A stretch of 35,570 nt of DNA. It comes from Nitrospinota bacterium. GTDB taxonomy: Bacteria; JADFOP01. Below are positions 33,130-35,570 of this stretch, one piece after another (position 1 is the first letter of the stretch; each line of letters opens with the position of its first letter). The notes beneath the pieces were generated by a model. The model saw only the letters and a list, made by a program, of their open reading frames with translations, was not told the DNA's origin and searched no databases. Location of the stretch: NCBI GenBank assembly GCA_022562795.1, contig JADFOP010000019.1, positions 1 through 35,570 on the forward strand, given 5' to 3'. The translations under genes were made by a program, and so were the position numbers.

Positions 33130-34242
33130 ATGGATTGGAAAGTGCGGTTTGTCGATTACCCCGCCCAGTTTAAGAAGATGGAAAACGAGATCATGGACTC
33201 CATCAAGACGGTGCTTTCGCAGGGCGACCTCATGCTCCGGCAGCAGTTGCGGGATTTCGAGGCAAGTCTCGCAGCCTTCGTCGGGACCCGCTATGCGGTC
33301 GGCGTCAGCAACTGCACGGACGCGCTCCACCTTACGTTACGCGCCGCAGGAGTGGGCCCTGGGGATGAGGTCGTCACAGTTTCCCATACATTCGTGGCAA
33401 CAGCGGCGGCCATCCACCATGCCGGCGCAACACCGGTATTGGTGGACATCGGTGACGATCACAACATGGACGTGGATCTCGTCGAGCAGGCTATAACCCC
33501 GAGGACCAAGGCTATCCTGCCGGTCCACCTGAACGGACGACTTTGTGACATGGGACGGCTGATGTCATTGGCTGAGAAACATGGATTAGTCATCATCGAA
33601 GATTCTGCCCAGGCGCTCGGCGCCTCCTTCGACGGCCGGTTCGGGGGCTCGTTTGACTTGGCAGGCTGTTTCAGCTTCTATCCGGCAAAAATGCTGGGCG
33701 CCTTCGGCGATGCGGGAGCCGTCGTGACCAACAGTAAGGAGATTGCCGAATCCGTTCGCTTGCTCCGAAACCACGGCAGAACGCCAAACGGAGACGTCGC
33801 GGGCTGGTCGTTCAACAGCCGACTCGACAACGTTCAAGCGGCCTTTCTGGACCTGAAGCTGAAAAAGCTACCCCAATGGATTAGCCGTCGCAGGGACATT
33901 GCGGCGCTCTACCACAGTCAGCTGGCAGGAATTCGCCAGCTCCGCCTGCCCCCACCCCCTACTGACACCGGACCGCATTACGACGTTTTTCAAAACTACG
34001 AGGTCGAGGCGGACGGGCGAGATAGTATGGTCTCCCATTTAAAGGAACGGGGCGTTGAGATTTTGATCCCTTGGGGGGGTAAGGCCGTCCATCAGTTCAA
34101 GGCCCTGGGCCTTTCCCACTTCCGCCTGCCCCGCACGGAACGTTTGTTCCAGGATGCGCTCCTATTGCCCCTCCATGTCGAGTTGGGAGATGATCAGGTC
34201 CGATACGTGTGTCAATGCGTTCAAGATTTCTATGGTAGTTGA
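33130..34242 (+). CDS. DegT/DnrJ/EryC1/StrS family PLP-dependent sugar aminotransferase
   Basis: The 370-residue aspartate-aminotransferase-fold enzyme would put an amino group on a keto sugar, usually from glutamate. PLP-site motifs: GVSNCTDALHLTLRAAGVGPGDEVV (N-terminal phosphate site), EDSAQALGASFDGRFGG with the Asp that contacts the pyridine nitrogen, and the Schiff-base lysine Lys187 in FSFYPAKMLGAFGDAGAVV. GWSFNSRLDNVQAAFL is also typical. It lies between the transketolase pair and a nucleotide-sugar dehydratase; 4-keto-6-deoxy products of such dehydratases are normal substrates. A minority of the family act as dehydratases, but the lysine here supports transamination. Confidence 0.94.
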   Translation: MDWKVRFVDYPAQFKKMENEIMDSIKTVLSQGDLMLRQQLRDFEASLAAFVGTRYAVGVSNCTDALHLTLRAAGVGPGDEVVTVSHTFVATAAAIHHAGATPVLVDIGDDHNMDVDLVEQAITPRTKAILPVHLNGRLCDMGRLMSLAEKHGLVIIEDSAQALGASFDGRFGGSFDLAGCFSFYPAKMLGAFGDAGAVVTNSKEIAESVRLLRNHGRTPNGDVAGWSFNSRLDNVQAAFLDLKLKKLPQWISRRRDIAALYHSQLAGIRQLRLPPPPTDTGPHYDVFQNYEVEADGRDSMVSHLKERGVEILIPWGGKAVHQFKALGLSHFRLPRTERLFQDALLLPLHVELGDDQVRYVCQCVQDFYGS

Positions 34243-34303
34243 CTCTTCGACGCTGACCGGGGGAGCTAGGGTAGGGGCCTCCTCCTTGTCCTTTAAGCAT
34301 AGT

Positions 34304-34325
34304 AGGTTATAAGCAAACCTTTTTT
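34304..34325 (+). terminator. Weak candidate terminator after the aminotransferase gene
   Basis: AGGTT (34304-34308) can pair with AACCT (34316-34320) around a 7-base loop, followed by a run of Ts (34320-34325). The stem is short with only two G-C pairs, so it would be leaky at best. It lies in the 103-bp gap before the last gene. Confidence 0.35.
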
Positions 34326-34345
34326 CCCATGCCGGCATATATCTA

Positions 34346-35570
34346 ATGACCCAGCTTAAGAATTTTATAGAAAAGCTCCATCCCTGGATCATCATTGCGT
34401 TCCAGGCGGGCATCCTGGCGGCTGCTTATCTGGGGGCCTTCCTTCTCCGTTTCGATGGCGCCCTTCCAGAGGAGCAATGGGCTAACGTTTATAAGGTCCT
34501 CCCGCCCCTTTTGCTCATCAAGCTCGTCGTCCTATGGGGCTTCGGCCTCCTGCGCGGGTGGTGGCGGTTCGTCTCCATGCCCGATCTCCTCGCCCTGCTC
34601 AAGGCTAATGTCGGAGCCTCACTACTCCTGGTTCTATACGTCGTTTTTGTACATGGAATTTTGGGATTCCCCCGGTCGGTCTTCTTCATCGACTGGATCC
34701 TGTCCGTATTGGCACTTGGGGGAATTCGCTTTGCCACTAGGGCCTATAGAGAAAAAATCAACGTTGGCCAACTACGCCAGGGGAGGCGGGCCCTGATCGT
34801 GGGAGCAGGCTCTGCGGGCCAGATACTGGTCCGCGAGATGCATCAGAACCCCGATCTGCACCAAATTCCCGTAGGTTTTATCGACGACGACCCGGAAAAG
34901 GCAGGCCACAGCTTCCAGGGAGTTTCCGTCCTTGGACGGGCTTCGTCCATCTGTGAGGTGGTGGAAAAGGAAATGGCAGAGCTAGTAATCATAGCCATTC
35001 CATCTGCGGATGGGGATGAAGTCGAGGCTGTTTTGGCAGAGTGTCGCAAGTGCAGGGTCGAGGTGTTGCTGCTCCCCGGCTTGCGCGACCTCCTCCCTGG
35101 CAGGGTGATGGTCAATCAGCTTAGGAAGGTGGGAGTGGAAGACCTGCTCGGCCGAAAGGCGGCGCGCCTGGATAGCGAACGGATCGCCTCTGACCTGGCG
35201 GGGCAGGTCGTCTTGGTCACTGGGGCGGGGGGATCGATCGGAAGCGAAATCTGCCGCCAGGTCGCCTCCTTCGGCCCTGAGACCCTCGTTCTCTTCGAGC
35301 GCTCCGAAAACAACCTGTACCAGATCGAGCTGGAGCTGGTGAAAAAATTCCCAGGGCTGGATATAGTCCCGGTGATCGGTGATGTTCAGGACCGGGGCCG
35401 GATCGGCTCCTTCATGGACCTCTACAGGCCCTCCATCGTATACCACGCCGCCGCCTACAAGCACGTGCCGATGATGGAGATGAACCCCCTGGAGGCAGTG
35501 AAAAACAATGTGTTGGGGACGCGTGTGGCTGCCGAGGTGGCCGCCAGATACGGTGCCAGGAAGTTCGTAT
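34346..35570 (+). CDS. FlaA1/CapD/WbpM-type nucleotide-sugar 4,6-dehydratase (partial, 3' end outside window)
   Basis: From ATG at 34346 the frame is open for 408 codons to the window edge. The N-terminal part has about four membrane helices (WIIIAFQAGILAAAYLGAFLL first). A CoA-binding-like Rossmann domain follows near 148 (ALIVGAGSAGQILVREM), then the catalytic SDR domain near 290 with VTGAGGSIGSEICRQ, FERSENNLYQIELEL, and YHAAAYKHVPMMEMNP. This is the long membrane-bound version (WbpM/PglF, about 600-660 residues), which usually turns UDP-GlcNAc into its 4-keto-6-deoxy form. The catalytic Lys region is beyond the edge. Its product would suit the aminotransferase encoded just upstream. Confidence 0.94.
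   Translation, partial: MTQLKNFIEKLHPWIIIAFQAGILAAAYLGAFLLRFDGALPEEQWANVYKVLPPLLLIKLVVLWGFGLLRGWWRFVSMPDLLALLKANVGASLLLVLYVVFVHGILGFPRSVFFIDWILSVLALGGIRFATRAYREKINVGQLRQGRRALIVGAGSAGQILVREMHQNPDLHQIPVGFIDDDPEKAGHSFQGVSVLGRASSICEVVEKEMAELVIIAIPSADGDEVEAVLAECRKCRVEVLLLPGLRDLLPGRVMVNQLRKVGVEDLLGRKAARLDSERIASDLAGQVVLVTGAGGSIGSEICRQVASFGPETLVLFERSENNLYQIELELVKKFPGLDIVPVIGDVQDRGRIGSFMDLYRPSIVYHAAAYKHVPMMEMNPLEAVKNNVLGTRVAAEVAARYGARKFV

Overview
The window looks like a chromosomal segment of a Gram-negative bacterium with moderately high GC content. Evidence for this is the outer-membrane export machinery (a beta-barrel protein and a Wza-type channel), the Wzc-type tyrosine autokinase, and the sigma-54 activator with a Fis-type helix-turn-helix. 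The gene mix resembles deltaproteobacterial, Nitrospinota or Tectomicrobia-like lineages, but nothing in the sequence fixes the phylum.

Region 1 (1-7260) reads mostly on the minus strand. From right to left it holds a large sigma-54-dependent regulator (REC-PAS-GGDEF-AAA+-Fis), a 60-residue Flp-type pilin, an FtsK/SpoIIIE DNA translocase and a sodium:solute symporter. A consensus-grade sigma-54 promoter lies between regulator and pilin and points at the pilin, so the regulator probably controls it. Just past the pilin is a short decayed copy of part of the regulator gene, into which the pilin terminator is built. The regulator's receiver domain lacks the phospho-acceptor aspartate and its GGDEF signature is degenerate.

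Region 2 (7261-9542) holds a stand-alone acyl/aryl-CoA ligase on the plus strand with its own promoter, followed by a short AT-rich gap.

Region 3 (9543 to the right edge) is one long plus-strand exopolysaccharide or O-antigen locus. It begins with the export and control module: outer-membrane barrel, Wza, Wzc/BY-kinase. After a structured 252-bp gap with a second possible sigma-54 promoter come an O-antigen ligase/polymerase-like protein and a secreted glycoside-hydrolase-like protein. A tightly coupled CDP-sugar cassette follows (glucose-1-phosphate cytidylyltransferase, CDP-glucose 4,6-dehydratase, sugar C-methyltransferase, cupin epimerase, NAD-dependent reductase/epimerase), predicted to make a branched 3-C-methyl-6-deoxyhexose. 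Then come a CmcI-type methyltransferase, a Wzx flippase, an AT-rich insert with a Wzy-like polymerase and a glycosyltransferase, a second glycosyltransferase, a methyltransferase, the initiating phosphoglycosyl transferase, a TylF-type O-methyltransferase, a split transketolase pair, a DegT-type aminotransferase, and the 5' two-thirds or so of a FlaA1/CapD-type nucleotide-sugar dehydratase cut by the window edge.

Together the plus-strand genes describe Wzx/Wzy-dependent assembly of a polysaccharide carrying unusual, probably heavily methylated and branched sugars. No tRNA, rRNA, CRISPR array or intact insertion sequence was seen.
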